This document shows, one piece after another, positions 43,516 to 52,203 of a stretch of 64,000 nt of DNA. This DNA comes from Oscillospiraceae bacterium. GTDB lineage: Bacteria; Bacillota; Clostridia; UBA1381; UBA9506. Position 1 is the stretch's first letter. Every line of letters starts with the position of its first letter. The notes below the pieces were generated by a model. It was given only the letters and a program-made list of their open reading frames with translations, was not told the DNA's origin and did no database searches. The translations under genes and the position numbers were made by a program. The stretch lies in contig SVJJ01000008.1 in NCBI GenBank assembly GCA_015069045.1, positions 1 through 64,000 on the forward strand. Reading direction: 5' to 3'.

Positions 43516-45156
43516 GTGACAAATTTTAAACCAATGCTTATATCAGATTTGCGGCATTACAGCACGAAGCAGCTGGTGCAGGATATTATTGCCGGGATTA
43601 TAGTGGCTATTATAGCACTGCCTCTTTCTATCGCATTGGCAATTGCTTCTGGCGTTGGGCCGGAAGCGGGTATTTATACAGCTGTTATTGCTGGTATTGC
43701 TACAGCCCTTTTAGGTGGCAGCAATGTGCAAATTTCAGGTCCAACGGCTGCATTTGCTACTATTGTGGCCGGTATTGTGTCTCGTAGCGGGTTAGATGGT
43801 TTGGCAATGGCAACCATAATAGCCGGCATATTGCTTATGGTTATGGGTCTTTTAAAGTTAGGGAATTTGATTAAATTTATTCCTTATACGATTACTACAG
43901 GATTCACAGCCGGTATTGCGGTTACTTTGGTGATAGGACAGTTAAAGGACTTTTTTGGCGTTACCTATAGTGCAGGTGAAGCTCCCATTGAAACAATGGA
44001 AAAAGCTTTGGCCTTTTTTTCAAGTATCGGTACGGTTAACTGGCAAGCGGTGCTTGTAGGTTTGGTTTGCTTGGTTATTTTAATTCTATGGCCTAAAATA
44101 TATGAAAAAATACCCGCATCACTTTTAGCTGTTGCAGCCGGTATTATAATGGTTAAAGGCTTTGGTATGGAGGTTAATACAATCGGGGATTTATATAATG
44201 TAAGTCGCGGGTTACCTGCATTTCAGATGCCGAAGTTCAGCATATCCGGCGTTATGGTTGTGTTTCCTGACGCAATTACGATTGCTCTTTTGGCAGGTAT
44301 TGAATCTTTGCTGTCTTGCGTTGTGGCTGACGGTATGATTCAAAAGCAGCATCGTTCCAACACGGAGCTTATGGCGCAGGGCGTGGGCAATATTGCCTCG
44401 GCACTGTTTGGCGGTATTCCGGCAACAGGTGCCATTGCCAGAACAGCAGCCAATATTAAAAACGGTGGCAGAACCCCAATAGCCGGACTTGTGCATTCCT
44501 TGGTGCTTGTCTTTATTTTGGTTGTGCTCATGCCATATGCGGCTTGGATTCCCATGCCTGCTATTGCAGCTATTTTGCTCAGCGTAGCATACAATATGTG
44601 TCAATGGCGTCAATTTGTTTATTTAGTAAAAACCTCGCCCAAAAGTGACATTTTAGTGCTTGTGCTCACCTTTGTTTTAACAGTTATTTTTGATTTGGTT
44701 ATTGCTATTGAGATTGGGTTGGTTGTGGCCTGTATACTCTTTATGCGTCGTATGAGTGATGAAACAAAAATTGAAAGCTGGAAATATATTGAAGCAGAAA
44801 ATGATCCGGACAGTCTTGCCCTTCGCCATGTAGAAAAGCATATTAGTGTATATGAATTATCCGGTCCTTTATTTTTTGCGGTAGCAGACCAAATTTCCCG
44901 AATTAAAACAAAAAGCTATACAAAATGTGTAATTTTACGTATGCGGTCTGTTCCCTCTGTGGATATAGACGCGCTGCGCATGCTGGAGCAGTTTGTAAAA
45001 CAGTGCAACAAAAAGGGCATTACAGTTGTTTTCTCTCATGTAAATGCGCAACCTCTTCGTGCTATGCATAAATCCGGCTTATATGATTTGGTGAAAAAAG
45101 AAAACTTTTGCTTAAATATTGATGCAGCCCTTGTAAGAGGCAAAGAGTTGCAATGA
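43516..45156 (+). CDS. SulP family inorganic anion transporter with STAS domain
   Basis: A 546-residue membrane protein. About 11-14 helices cover residues 20-410, with the family motifs IAGIIVAIIALPLSIALAIASG near 27 and SGPTAAFATIVAGIV near 75. The C-terminal STAS domain (about 440-540) includes CVILRMRSVPSVDIDALRMLEQ. SulP carriers move sulfate, bicarbonate or dicarboxylates; the substrate is not decidable. GTG start after AAAGGATG. It follows the AEC gene by 59 nt and is probably co-transcribed. Complete and apparently functional cargo of the element. Confidence 0.9.
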   Translation: MTNFKPMLISDLRHYSTKQLVQDIIAGIIVAIIALPLSIALAIASGVGPEAGIYTAVIAGIATALLGGSNVQISGPTAAFATIVAGIVSRSGLDGLAMATIIAGILLMVMGLLKLGNLIKFIPYTITTGFTAGIAVTLVIGQLKDFFGVTYSAGEAPIETMEKALAFFSSIGTVNWQAVLVGLVCLVILILWPKIYEKIPASLLAVAAGIIMVKGFGMEVNTIGDLYNVSRGLPAFQMPKFSISGVMVVFPDAITIALLAGIESLLSCVVADGMIQKQHRSNTELMAQGVGNIASALFGGIPATGAIARTAANIKNGGRTPIAGLVHSLVLVFILVVLMPYAAWIPMPAIAAILLSVAYNMCQWRQFVYLVKTSPKSDILVLVLTFVLTVIFDLVIAIEIGLVVACILFMRRMSDETKIESWKYIEAENDPDSLALRHVEKHISVYELSGPLFFAVADQISRIKTKSYTKCVILRMRSVPSVDIDALRMLEQFVKQCNKKGITVVFSHVNAQPLRAMHKSGLYDLVKKENFCLNIDAALVRGKELQ

Positions 45157-45169
45157 AAATTGTTACATT

Positions 45170-45206
45170 AAAAAGCACAGAGCAAATTTTTGCTCTGTGC
45201 TTTTTT
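45170..45206. terminator. Bidirectional terminator between sulP and nadE
   Basis: AAAAAGCACAGAGCA / TGCTCTGTGCTTTTT. T runs on both strands serve the two converging genes. Confidence 0.92.
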
Positions 45207-45223
45207 GTTGACTATTTCCTTTA

Positions 45224-47128
45224 TTATTTTAACCATAAATCCGAACAGGCATCAGATGGCATTTGAAAATCGGAACGAGGGGAGAGTGATACAGAACCGA
45301 TTTTTGGTCCGTCAGGCAGACAAGAACGTTTAAATTGATTTTGGAAAAAACGACGCATAAATAGGTTCAGTACACGATTAATTTCTTCCTTATCATACAT
45401 ATTACCAAAAGCCAAGGTGGCTAAGTATAGTATTTTTTCCTTTGTAAAGCCATAACGGAGGAAATAATACAAGAAAAAGTCATGCAAAATATATTCGCCT
45501 AAAATTTCCTCAGTTTTTTGTGCGATTGAACCTGTATCATCCATAGGTAAAAGCTCCGGAGACACAGGCGTTTCCAACACATCTGCCAATACAGATTGAA
45601 TTTGGCTGTTGTTTAATGTATAACCAATCCAATCTACCAGGTGGCGAATTAATGTTTTTGGTACACCGGCATTTACACCATACATTGAAATATGGTCACC
45701 GGCATAGGTAGCCCAACCTAAGGCTAACTCAGATAAATCACCTGTACCGATAACAAGACCGCCGGATTGGTTGGCAATATCCATTAAAATTTGAGTTCTT
45801 TCTCGGGCTTGGGTGTTCTCGTAGGTTACATCTGTGTTATTTGGGTCATGGCCAATATCTTTAAAATGCTGTATACATGCTTCGCGAATGGAAATTTCAC
45901 GGGTGGTTGTTCCTAAAAGATTCATCAGTTTTTTTGCATTTTGCAATGTGCGACCTGTTGTGCCAAAACCGGGCATCGTAACAGCAATAATGTCGGTAGA
46001 CGGTCTTTCTAAAATTTCCATGGCACGGGAGGTAATTAACAAAGCCAGAGTGGAATCTAATCCGCCGGAGATGCCGATAACAGCAGTTTTGGCATGGGCG
46101 TGCATTAATCGTTTAGCTAACGCAATGGAAAGGGTTTGATATATTTCTGCAAAACGCTGATTTCGTTCTTCTTTGTCTTTTGGTACAAAGGGTTGAGGAG
46201 AAATTTTGCGGTTTACAGGCATATCGCTAACTGAGAAAGGCTCAATAGAAACAGTAGGAACATTTTTAGCAGGGGACTGTGACATGTATGTGTTCATGCG
46301 CTTTCTATCAGCCTGCAAACGCTCTATGTCAATATCCGTATAATACAAAGCGCTTTCAAATTTCATCTCTTGTTCATCTAATAAAACGATACCGTTCTCA
46401 GCAACTACTGTATGACCGGCATACACTGTATCCGTGGTGCTTTCCCCCGGGCCTGAGGAGGTAAAAACATAGGCACAATGGGACACAAAAGAACGATTTT
46501 GCACCAACATTCGCCGATAATTGCGCTTGCCGATTACAGCATTTGTAGCTGATAAATTCAACATTATTTCTGCGCCTTGGAGAGTCAAACTGGAAGAAGG
46601 TGCATCAGATGCCCATAAATCTTCACAAATTTCCACACTAAAAGCGGTTTGATTGTTTGTGAAAATCATTTGTCCAAAGGGTACGGAGGTGCCACACAAG
46701 GTAATGTTTGAACTTGTTGATGCCGACGCAGGTTGAAACCATCGACCTTCGCTAAATTCACTATAATTTGCAATGCAGCTTTTGGGCACTATCCCACAAA
46801 TTTTTCCCTTTTGCAATACGGCGGCAGCATTAAAAAGGTGAAGATCTGTACTGACGGGTAAGCCAATAATAATGACCAGATTGAAATTTTTTGTTTCTGT
46901 AAGCAGGGTGGAGAGTGCTTGTTCACTGCCTTCCAATAAGGTTTTTTGCAAAAATAAATCAGCACAAGAATAGGCAGTAAGAGAAAGCTCGGGAAACAAA
47001 ATAATGTCGGCTCCCTGGCTTTCGGCTTCCTTCACCAATGCAAGGCATTCCTTTGCGTTGAATTCAGTATTGGCCACCTGTACCTGTGGTACGGCTGTGG
47101 CAATTTTAATAAAACCATATTGATTCAT
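45224..47128 (-). CDS. nadE: Glutamine-dependent NAD(+) synthetase
   Basis: Last step of NAD synthesis: amidates nicotinic acid adenine dinucleotide using ammonia released from glutamine. 634 residues in two domains: an N-terminal nitrilase-type glutaminase (Glu in FPELSLTAYS near 47, Lys in PKSCIANYSEF near 119, Cys in VEICEDLW near 174) and a C-terminal synthetase with the PP-loop ISGGLDSTLALL near 355. The ATG at 47128 fits GGAG upstream. It is complete, has its own promoter and lies within the excisable element, at its right end. Confidence 0.93.
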   Translation of the reverse strand: MNQYGFIKIATAVPQVQVANTEFNAKECLALVKEAESQGADIILFPELSLTAYSCADLFLQKTLLEGSEQALSTLLTETKNFNLVIIIGLPVSTDLHLFNAAAVLQKGKICGIVPKSCIANYSEFSEGRWFQPASASTSSNITLCGTSVPFGQMIFTNNQTAFSVEICEDLWASDAPSSSLTLQGAEIMLNLSATNAVIGKRNYRRMLVQNRSFVSHCAYVFTSSGPGESTTDTVYAGHTVVAENGIVLLDEQEMKFESALYYTDIDIERLQADRKRMNTYMSQSPAKNVPTVSIEPFSVSDMPVNRKISPQPFVPKDKEERNQRFAEIYQTLSIALAKRLMHAHAKTAVIGISGGLDSTLALLITSRAMEILERPSTDIIAVTMPGFGTTGRTLQNAKKLMNLLGTTTREISIREACIQHFKDIGHDPNNTDVTYENTQARERTQILMDIANQSGGLVIGTGDLSELALGWATYAGDHISMYGVNAGVPKTLIRHLVDWIGYTLNNSQIQSVLADVLETPVSPELLPMDDTGSIAQKTEEILGEYILHDFFLYYFLRYGFTKEKILYLATLAFGNMYDKEEINRVLNLFMRRFFQNQFKRSCLPDGPKIGSVSLSPRSDFQMPSDACSDLWLK

Positions 47129-47164
47129 AATCATCACTCCATTACATGATGGGTACTATTTTTA

Positions 47165-47193
47165 ATTTTACCACAAATTTAAAAAAAAGTGAA
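47165..47193 (-). promoter_or_regulatory. Probable nadE promoter
   Basis: Minus strand TTCACT, 17 bp, TAAAAT, overlapping the tail codons of the dpaA fragment but entirely within the element. Confidence 0.5.
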
Positions 47194-47995
47194 TATTTTT
47201 TCTAAAAAATATGGAATTTTCTCTAAAATAATCATCCACCCCGCCGGGCTTTGATGCTAAGTCAATAATCAGACAGTCTTTTGCAACATTTTGTAAAGTT
47301 TTTCTGTCTAAAATTTGAAAAGGAATGGTATTAAAAATAACTTGAAATTGATTGATAGAGTGTGGCAGGTGATAAATATTTAGTGAAGAATACCCAAAGG
47401 TCTTTGTGGAAGCAATATGGCTTTGGCGTCGAGCGGCAACTGTAACATGTGAACCTAAGCCATTCAAATAGTGGCTGAGCGCCTTGGCGATGCGGCCAAA
47501 GCCTAACACCAGGCATTGGGCACCGTTTAAAGTGATGGGTAGTTCACGCAGGGCAATTTCAATGGCCCCTTCTGCTGTGGGGATTGCATTTAAAACAGCA
47601 AATTCATCTCGTTTTGTATAGTCGAAATATGGAATATTACGTATTTCAAGTTCTGCGGCCATTAGCTTATTCATTTTACCTGCAAAAACAATTTGATTTT
47701 CCTTAACCATCTCAATTAAGTCATGTAGGAGAACGATTTCGTTATACAATGGTGTGTTTACTTTATCATTATCTATGTCACATGGGAGAGGGAGTATAAT
47801 ATAATTTGCATCTGTAAGAGCTTCTTGTAAAGAAGAGGCTCTTTCTATCCCATTATTTACCACAATATCTGGATTAAATCCAAAAACGGAAACAGAATAT
47901 CCCAAAGTTTCCAATTGGTTAGCTGTAGCAATGCTTCTTTTATCACCGCCTATCACGGCAAAATGGTCATTAATTATTTGTTTTTTTTGGTTCAT
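47168..47995 (-). CDS. dpaA: dpaA N-terminal segment (dipicolinate synthase subunit A, truncated by the element)
   Basis: Encodes 275 residues. The first 254 are DpaA/SpoVFA: VIGGDKRSIATANQLETLGY near residue 12, CLVLGFGRIAKALSHYLNGLG near 166 (dinucleotide-binding loop GFGRIA), and IIDLASKPGGVD at the break. The final 21 residues come from element DNA and are unlike the family. Full-length SpoVFA is about 297 residues, so the C-terminal 45 residues are missing here and are found at 40674-40817. The gene starts after AAGGAG and has a mother-cell promoter. Only excision of the element would make it whole. Confidence 0.92.
   Translation of the reverse strand: MNQKKQIINDHFAVIGGDKRSIATANQLETLGYSVSVFGFNPDIVVNNGIERASSLQEALTDANYIILPLPCDIDNDKVNTPLYNEIVLLHDLIEMVKENQIVFAGKMNKLMAAELEIRNIPYFDYTKRDEFAVLNAIPTAEGAIEIALRELPITLNGAQCLVLGFGRIAKALSHYLNGLGSHVTVAARRQSHIASTKTFGYSSLNIYHLPHSINQFQVIFNTIPFQILDRKTLQNVAKDCLIIDLASKPGGVDDYFRENSIFFRKNIHFFLNLW
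47219..47257. other. Right recombination site (attR-like) of the dpaA element
   Basis: Element arm TTCTCTAAAATAATCATC (47219-47236), core ATCCACCCCG (47234-47243), host arm TTTGATGC (47250-47257). The element arm is a 15-of-18 inverted match to the one at 40824-40841, and the host arm is an exact inverted match to GCATCAAA at 40804-40811. Confidence 0.8.
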
Positions 47996-48055
47996 ATTAA
48001 TCTCCTTATAAAGCAGACAAAGGTTGGGTCCTATGGTCTGTCAGACTTCATAGTA

Positions 48056-48084
48056 TATTGTATGAGAAAAAAGAAATAAGGGTG
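48056..48084 (-). promoter_or_regulatory. Sigma-K/sigma-E-like (mother-cell) promoter of dpaA
   Basis: On the minus strand CACC (-35, 48081-48084), 16 bp, CATACAATA (-10, 48056-48064). This fits the sigma-K pattern AC / CATANNNTA, and the -10 also fits sigma-E. B. subtilis spoVFAB is sigma-K dependent. It lies 60 bp before the dpaA start. Confidence 0.65.
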
Positions 48085-48162
48085 ACAATGGACTTGTACG
48101 CAACATTTAGTGTTAATTAAAATATAATTAACCGCATTTTGGGGTTTATAATTATTTTTTAC

Positions 48163-48191
48163 TTGCCAAAAATCATAGATTATGTTACAAT
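48163..48191 (+). promoter_or_regulatory. recJ promoter
   Basis: TTGCCA, 17 bp, TACAAT, divergent from the dpaA promoter. Confidence 0.6.
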
Positions 48192-48253
48192 ATGTATAAT
48201 TACAATATTAAATTATAATCGTAGAACTAACCGTCAGCGGATGGGAGCGAATT

Positions 48254-49966
48254 ATGCAAAACAAAAAATGGAAATTTCGTGTTGCTGTGAGCAGACAGGA
48301 GGAAGTGTTGCGTGTTAGCCGCGTTTACAGTATACCGCCTATAGTAGCAACGATTTTATTAAAAAGAGGAATAGAGAACTTAGATGAATTTCTTATTCCA
48401 ACAGTTGATAAACTGCATGATCCCTTTTTAATGCGGGATATGGATAAGGCTGTTACACGCATTGTACAAGCAATTTCTCAAGGAGAAAGAATTGTTGTTT
48501 ATGGAGATTATGATGTAGATGGCATTACCTCCACAGCTATTATTACCCGATTTTTAAGAGCTCGTGGAGCAGAGGTTGTATATCATATCCCCGACCGTTT
48601 GCAGGAAGGTTATGGTGTCAACATACAGGCGCTGGATAAGCTTTCGGCAGAAGGTGCTACATTAATGATTACGGTGGATTGTGGCATTACGGCCGTTGGC
48701 GAGGTTGCACATGCTAAAGAGCTTGGCATGGATGTTATTGTTACTGATCATCACGAATGTAAGGATGAGCTTCCTGATGCGGTTGCTGTTATTAATCCAA
48801 AAAGACCGGATTGTTCTTATCCTTTTAAGCAATTAGCAGGTGTTGGTGTTGCATTTAAATTGTTGCAAGCTCTTTCTGTTAGTATGAGAATACATAATCG
48901 TGTCTTGTTAGAAGAATATTTGGATATAACGGCCATTGGAACGGTTGCCGATGTTATGCCCCTGGTTGGCGAAAATAGAATTTTAGCAAAAAACGGTTTG
49001 GAACAAATAGCCTATACGGGGAACAAGGGCATTTGTGCCCTGGCTCGTCGGGCCGAACTTGATTTACGGCATATCACCGCCAGCACGATAGGCTTTATGT
49101 TGGCTCCTCGCATTAATGCAGCAGGACGTGTGGGAGATCCGAAATGTGCGGTAGAACTATTGTTAGCTGATACGGAAAAAGCGGCAGATGCCTATGCAGA
49201 ACAATTGGATAACATTAATCGTTTTCGTCAAACAGAAGAACATCGAATTTTTGAGGAAGCCATGACTATGTTGACGGAAGACCCCTCATATGCAGAGGAT
49301 TCTGTTTTAGTTTTATCAAAAAAAGGATGGCAACATGGGATCATTGGTATAGTGGCTTCCAAAATTACAGAGAGATTTTATAAGCCTTGCATTTTAATTA
49401 GTTTAGATGGTGAAGATGGCAAAGGTTCCGGCCGTAGTATTAAGCAGTTTAATTTGTTTGTTGCTCTTTCTGCATGTGATCATGAGTTAGTTAAGTTTGG
49501 TGGCCATGAGTTGGCGGCTGGTCTAACAGTGGAAGCGGATAAAATTCCAAGTTTTCGACGTGCTATTAATGCCTATGCGAAGTCCGTTTTAGATCAGGTT
49601 GACTGTGTTCCGGAAATTACAATTGATGCTGAACTGCCCCTTGCTTACATGAATTTACATACGGTAGATAAGCTATCAATTATGGAACCCTATGGTATGG
49701 AAAATGGTAGTCCGATTTTTATTTGTCAAAAACTTTGTGTTGTTGGTATTAGATCATTAAGCGAAGGACGACATGTTCGATTACAACTTTCTGATGGTGT
49801 TTATTTTATTAATGCGATTGGATTTTCCATGGGGGATTTAGCGGAGAAAGTGCATCTTCATGATTATATTGATATTGTGTTTACATTAGACACTAATATT
49901 TACCGTGGGGAACGGCAAATACAGGTTATTTTAAAGGATGTTAAACCTTCGTCTATGGATGTTTAA
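48254..49966 (+). CDS. recJ: Single-stranded-DNA-specific exonuclease RecJ
   Basis: 5'-3' single-strand exonuclease of recombination and mismatch repair. 570 residues. DHH-family motifs: GDYDVDGITST near residue 83, VDCGI near 140, VTDHHE near 161, and ISLDGEDGKGSGRS near 383; the DHHA1 segment contains GGHELAAGL near 417; a C-terminal OB-like domain follows. First gene of a recJ-rel-MBL unit. Confidence 0.95.
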   Translation: MQNKKWKFRVAVSRQEEVLRVSRVYSIPPIVATILLKRGIENLDEFLIPTVDKLHDPFLMRDMDKAVTRIVQAISQGERIVVYGDYDVDGITSTAIITRFLRARGAEVVYHIPDRLQEGYGVNIQALDKLSAEGATLMITVDCGITAVGEVAHAKELGMDVIVTDHHECKDELPDAVAVINPKRPDCSYPFKQLAGVGVAFKLLQALSVSMRIHNRVLLEEYLDITAIGTVADVMPLVGENRILAKNGLEQIAYTGNKGICALARRAELDLRHITASTIGFMLAPRINAAGRVGDPKCAVELLLADTEKAADAYAEQLDNINRFRQTEEHRIFEEAMTMLTEDPSYAEDSVLVLSKKGWQHGIIGIVASKITERFYKPCILISLDGEDGKGSGRSIKQFNLFVALSACDHELVKFGGHELAAGLTVEADKIPSFRRAINAYAKSVLDQVDCVPEITIDAELPLAYMNLHTVDKLSIMEPYGMENGSPIFICQKLCVVGIRSLSEGRHVRLQLSDGVYFINAIGFSMGDLAEKVHLHDYIDIVFTLDTNIYRGERQIQVILKDVKPSSMDV

Positions 49967-50002
49967 AATTTATGTTAATTCTTGGTTGGGAGGGATATTG
50001 TT

Positions 50003-52171
50003 ATGGATCAAATGTACGCAAAACTTATAGAAACCATTCAGGGCTATAATCCCGGTATGGATTTTGATACATTACAAAAAGCCTATGATCTGGCTAAATC
50101 TGCTCATGCCGACCAAGTGAGAAATACGGGGGAGCCCTATATTATTCATCCCTTATCTGTTGCACAAATTCTAGCAGAACTTGAGTTGGATTGCGAAAGT
50201 CTTGTTGGCGCTCTTTTGCATGATGTAGTAGAGGATACAGACTATACAATAGCCGATGTGGCACGGGAATTTGGCGATGATGTTTCTATTATTGTTAATG
50301 GCGTTACAAAATTGAGTAAAATTCAATATACGACTCAAGAAGAGCAACAAATTGAAAATTTACGTAAAATGTTTTTAGCCATGGCTAAGGATATTCGCGT
50401 TATTTTAATTAAACTTGCAGACCGCTTGCATAACATGCGAACACTGAAATTCATGTCGGAGGATAAGCAACGAGAAAAGGCCAGGGAAACCTTGGAGGTT
50501 TATGCCGCCCTTGCCCATAGACTTGGTATGTCTAAAATTAAGTGGGAATTAGAAGACCTATCCCTGCGCTATTTAGACCCGGTGGCCTATCGGGAAATAT
50601 CAGAATCAATTTCCCAAAAACGCAAGGAACGGGAGCAATATATTGCGGATATTATTGAAACCTTTCGTCAAAAATTGAATGAATTAGGAATTCGCGCTCA
50701 GTTGAATGGACGCGCCAAGCATTTCTATAGTATATTTCGTAAAATGTATACTCAAAACAAAAATATTGATGAAATATATGATTTATTTGCTGTACGCGCC
50801 ATTGTGGATAGTGTAAAGGATTGCTATGCTGTTTTGGGCATGGTTCATGAATTATATTATCCCATTCCCGGTCGATTTAAGGATTATATTGCTATGCCTA
50901 AGCCCAACATGTATCAATCCTTGCACACAACAGTTATGGGGCCTAGTGGCATTCCCTTTGAAGTTCAAATTCGCACCCAGGAGATGCATAAGGTGGCAGA
51001 ATTTGGTATCGCGGCCCATTGGAAATATAAAGAAGGCGTGTCCGGTACATCAGATATGGATGAAAAGCTGGCATGGATTGGAAAAATATTGGAGATTCAG
51101 AATGAAACTGTGGATTCTGATGATTTTATGCGAACCTTAAAAATTGATTTGTTTGCTGATGAGGTTTTCGTTTTCACTCCGAAAGGTGATGTTATTAATT
51201 TACCCGCCGGTTCTACGTCCATTGATTTTGCTTTTGCAATTCATAGTGCGGTTGGTTGTCGCATGGCCGGTGTTCGAGTGAATGGAAAAATTGCTACCCT
51301 TGACTATATTTTACAAAATGGTGATATTGTAGAGGTATTAACATCCTCGGCGGTTCATGGTCCCAGCCGTGATTGGTTGAAAATATGTAAGACATCACAG
51401 GCACGAACAAAAATTAATCAATGGTTTAAAAAGGAACGCCGTGAAGAGAATATTCTTCGGGGCAAGGACATGATTGATAAGGAAATGAAGCGCCTTGGCT
51501 TTACCCATAGTCAACTTTTTAAACCAGAATGGACAGAAGTTATTTTAAAAAAATACGGCATGCATACACAGGATGACATATATGCCGCCGTGGGCTATGG
51601 TGCCCTAACTGTTAATAAGGTTTTATCACGACTTAAAGAGGAATATCGGCTTGCCCATAAAAATGAGTTGCAAGCCATGCCAATTGCAACACAAAAGTTA
51701 AAGAGAAAATCTTCTAACGGTATTATTGTTGAAGGAATTGATAACTGCCTGGTTAGGCTTTCCCGTTGTTGCAATCCTGTGCCGGGAGACCCTGTTATCG
51801 GTTACATTACAAGAGGAAGAGGTGTATCTGTCCATCGGACAGATTGCCCCAATATTCAGGCAGAACAACAAATTAAAAACGGATCCGGAAGGCTCATTCA
51901 GGTCCATTGGGAGGATAAACAGGCAGATTCGGCTTTCTTGACAGACTTGCAGATTGCAGCTTATGACCGTCAAGGCCTTTTAGCAGAGATTACCGGTGTC
52001 TTATTTGACATGAAAATTTTGATTAACGCCGTGCATACCAAAACAACAAAGGAACAAATTGCTATTATCAATATAACTCTTGAAATTTCCAGCAAGGAAC
52101 AGTTAGATATGGTAGCTAAAAAATTATCCGGCCTGGGCGGTGTTTTTGAAGTTACAAGACATAACGTATAA
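50003..52171 (+). CDS. rel: Bifunctional (p)ppGpp synthetase/hydrolase (RelA/SpoT homologue)
   Basis: Stringent-response enzyme of 722 residues. HD hydrolase domain with LVGALLHDVVEDTDYT near residue 64; synthetase domain with YHSIFRKM-type GRAKHFYSIFRKM near 234 and YQSLHTTVMGP near 305; TGS domain near 395-455; zinc-finger-like CC segment (LVRLSRCCNPVPGD) near 587; C-terminal ACT domain. The ATG at 50003 follows GGGAGGG; the upstream TTG is not needed. Order recJ-rel-MBL is typical for Firmicutes. Confidence 0.96.
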   Translation: MDQMYAKLIETIQGYNPGMDFDTLQKAYDLAKSAHADQVRNTGEPYIIHPLSVAQILAELELDCESLVGALLHDVVEDTDYTIADVAREFGDDVSIIVNGVTKLSKIQYTTQEEQQIENLRKMFLAMAKDIRVILIKLADRLHNMRTLKFMSEDKQREKARETLEVYAALAHRLGMSKIKWELEDLSLRYLDPVAYREISESISQKRKEREQYIADIIETFRQKLNELGIRAQLNGRAKHFYSIFRKMYTQNKNIDEIYDLFAVRAIVDSVKDCYAVLGMVHELYYPIPGRFKDYIAMPKPNMYQSLHTTVMGPSGIPFEVQIRTQEMHKVAEFGIAAHWKYKEGVSGTSDMDEKLAWIGKILEIQNETVDSDDFMRTLKIDLFADEVFVFTPKGDVINLPAGSTSIDFAFAIHSAVGCRMAGVRVNGKIATLDYILQNGDIVEVLTSSAVHGPSRDWLKICKTSQARTKINQWFKKERREENILRGKDMIDKEMKRLGFTHSQLFKPEWTEVILKKYGMHTQDDIYAAVGYGALTVNKVLSRLKEEYRLAHKNELQAMPIATQKLKRKSSNGIIVEGIDNCLVRLSRCCNPVPGDPVIGYITRGRGVSVHRTDCPNIQAEQQIKNGSGRLIQVHWEDKQADSAFLTDLQIAAYDRQGLLAEITGVLFDMKILINAVHTKTTKEQIAIINITLEISSKEQLDMVAKKLSGLGGVFEVTRHNV

Positions 52172-52203
52172 ATGCTACAACATTATGTTAAAGAGGAAAT
52201 GGT

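Larger units (their letters stand above)
40812..47243. mobile_element. 6.4-kb skin-like intervening element inserted in dpaA
   Basis: Bounded by identical 10-bp copies of ATCCACCCCG, 6422 bp apart, inside the dpaA reading frame. Contents: a 40-codon ORF and serine recombinase (plus strand, near the left end), an AEC permease with a frameshift, a SulP transporter, and nadE (minus strand, at the right end). There are no phage structural, replication or transfer genes. Excision leaves one core copy and an intact dpaA followed by dpaB. The arrangement parallels the sigK skin element and other sporulation-gene intervening elements removed by serine recombinases in the mother cell. That excision actually occurs is inferred. 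Confidence 0.88.

Noticed and set aside
40812-47243. Classification of the element as a prophage or conjugative transposon
   Set aside because: No structural, lysis, replication, relaxase or mobilisation genes are present; only the recombinase unit and three metabolic or transport genes.
40674-47995. Reading the split dpaA as simple pseudogene decay or an assembly inversion
   Set aside because: Both parts keep the frame, the dpaB coupling is intact, the breaks share an exact 10-bp core with recombination-type dyads, and a recombinase is adjacent. Decay would not preserve all of these.
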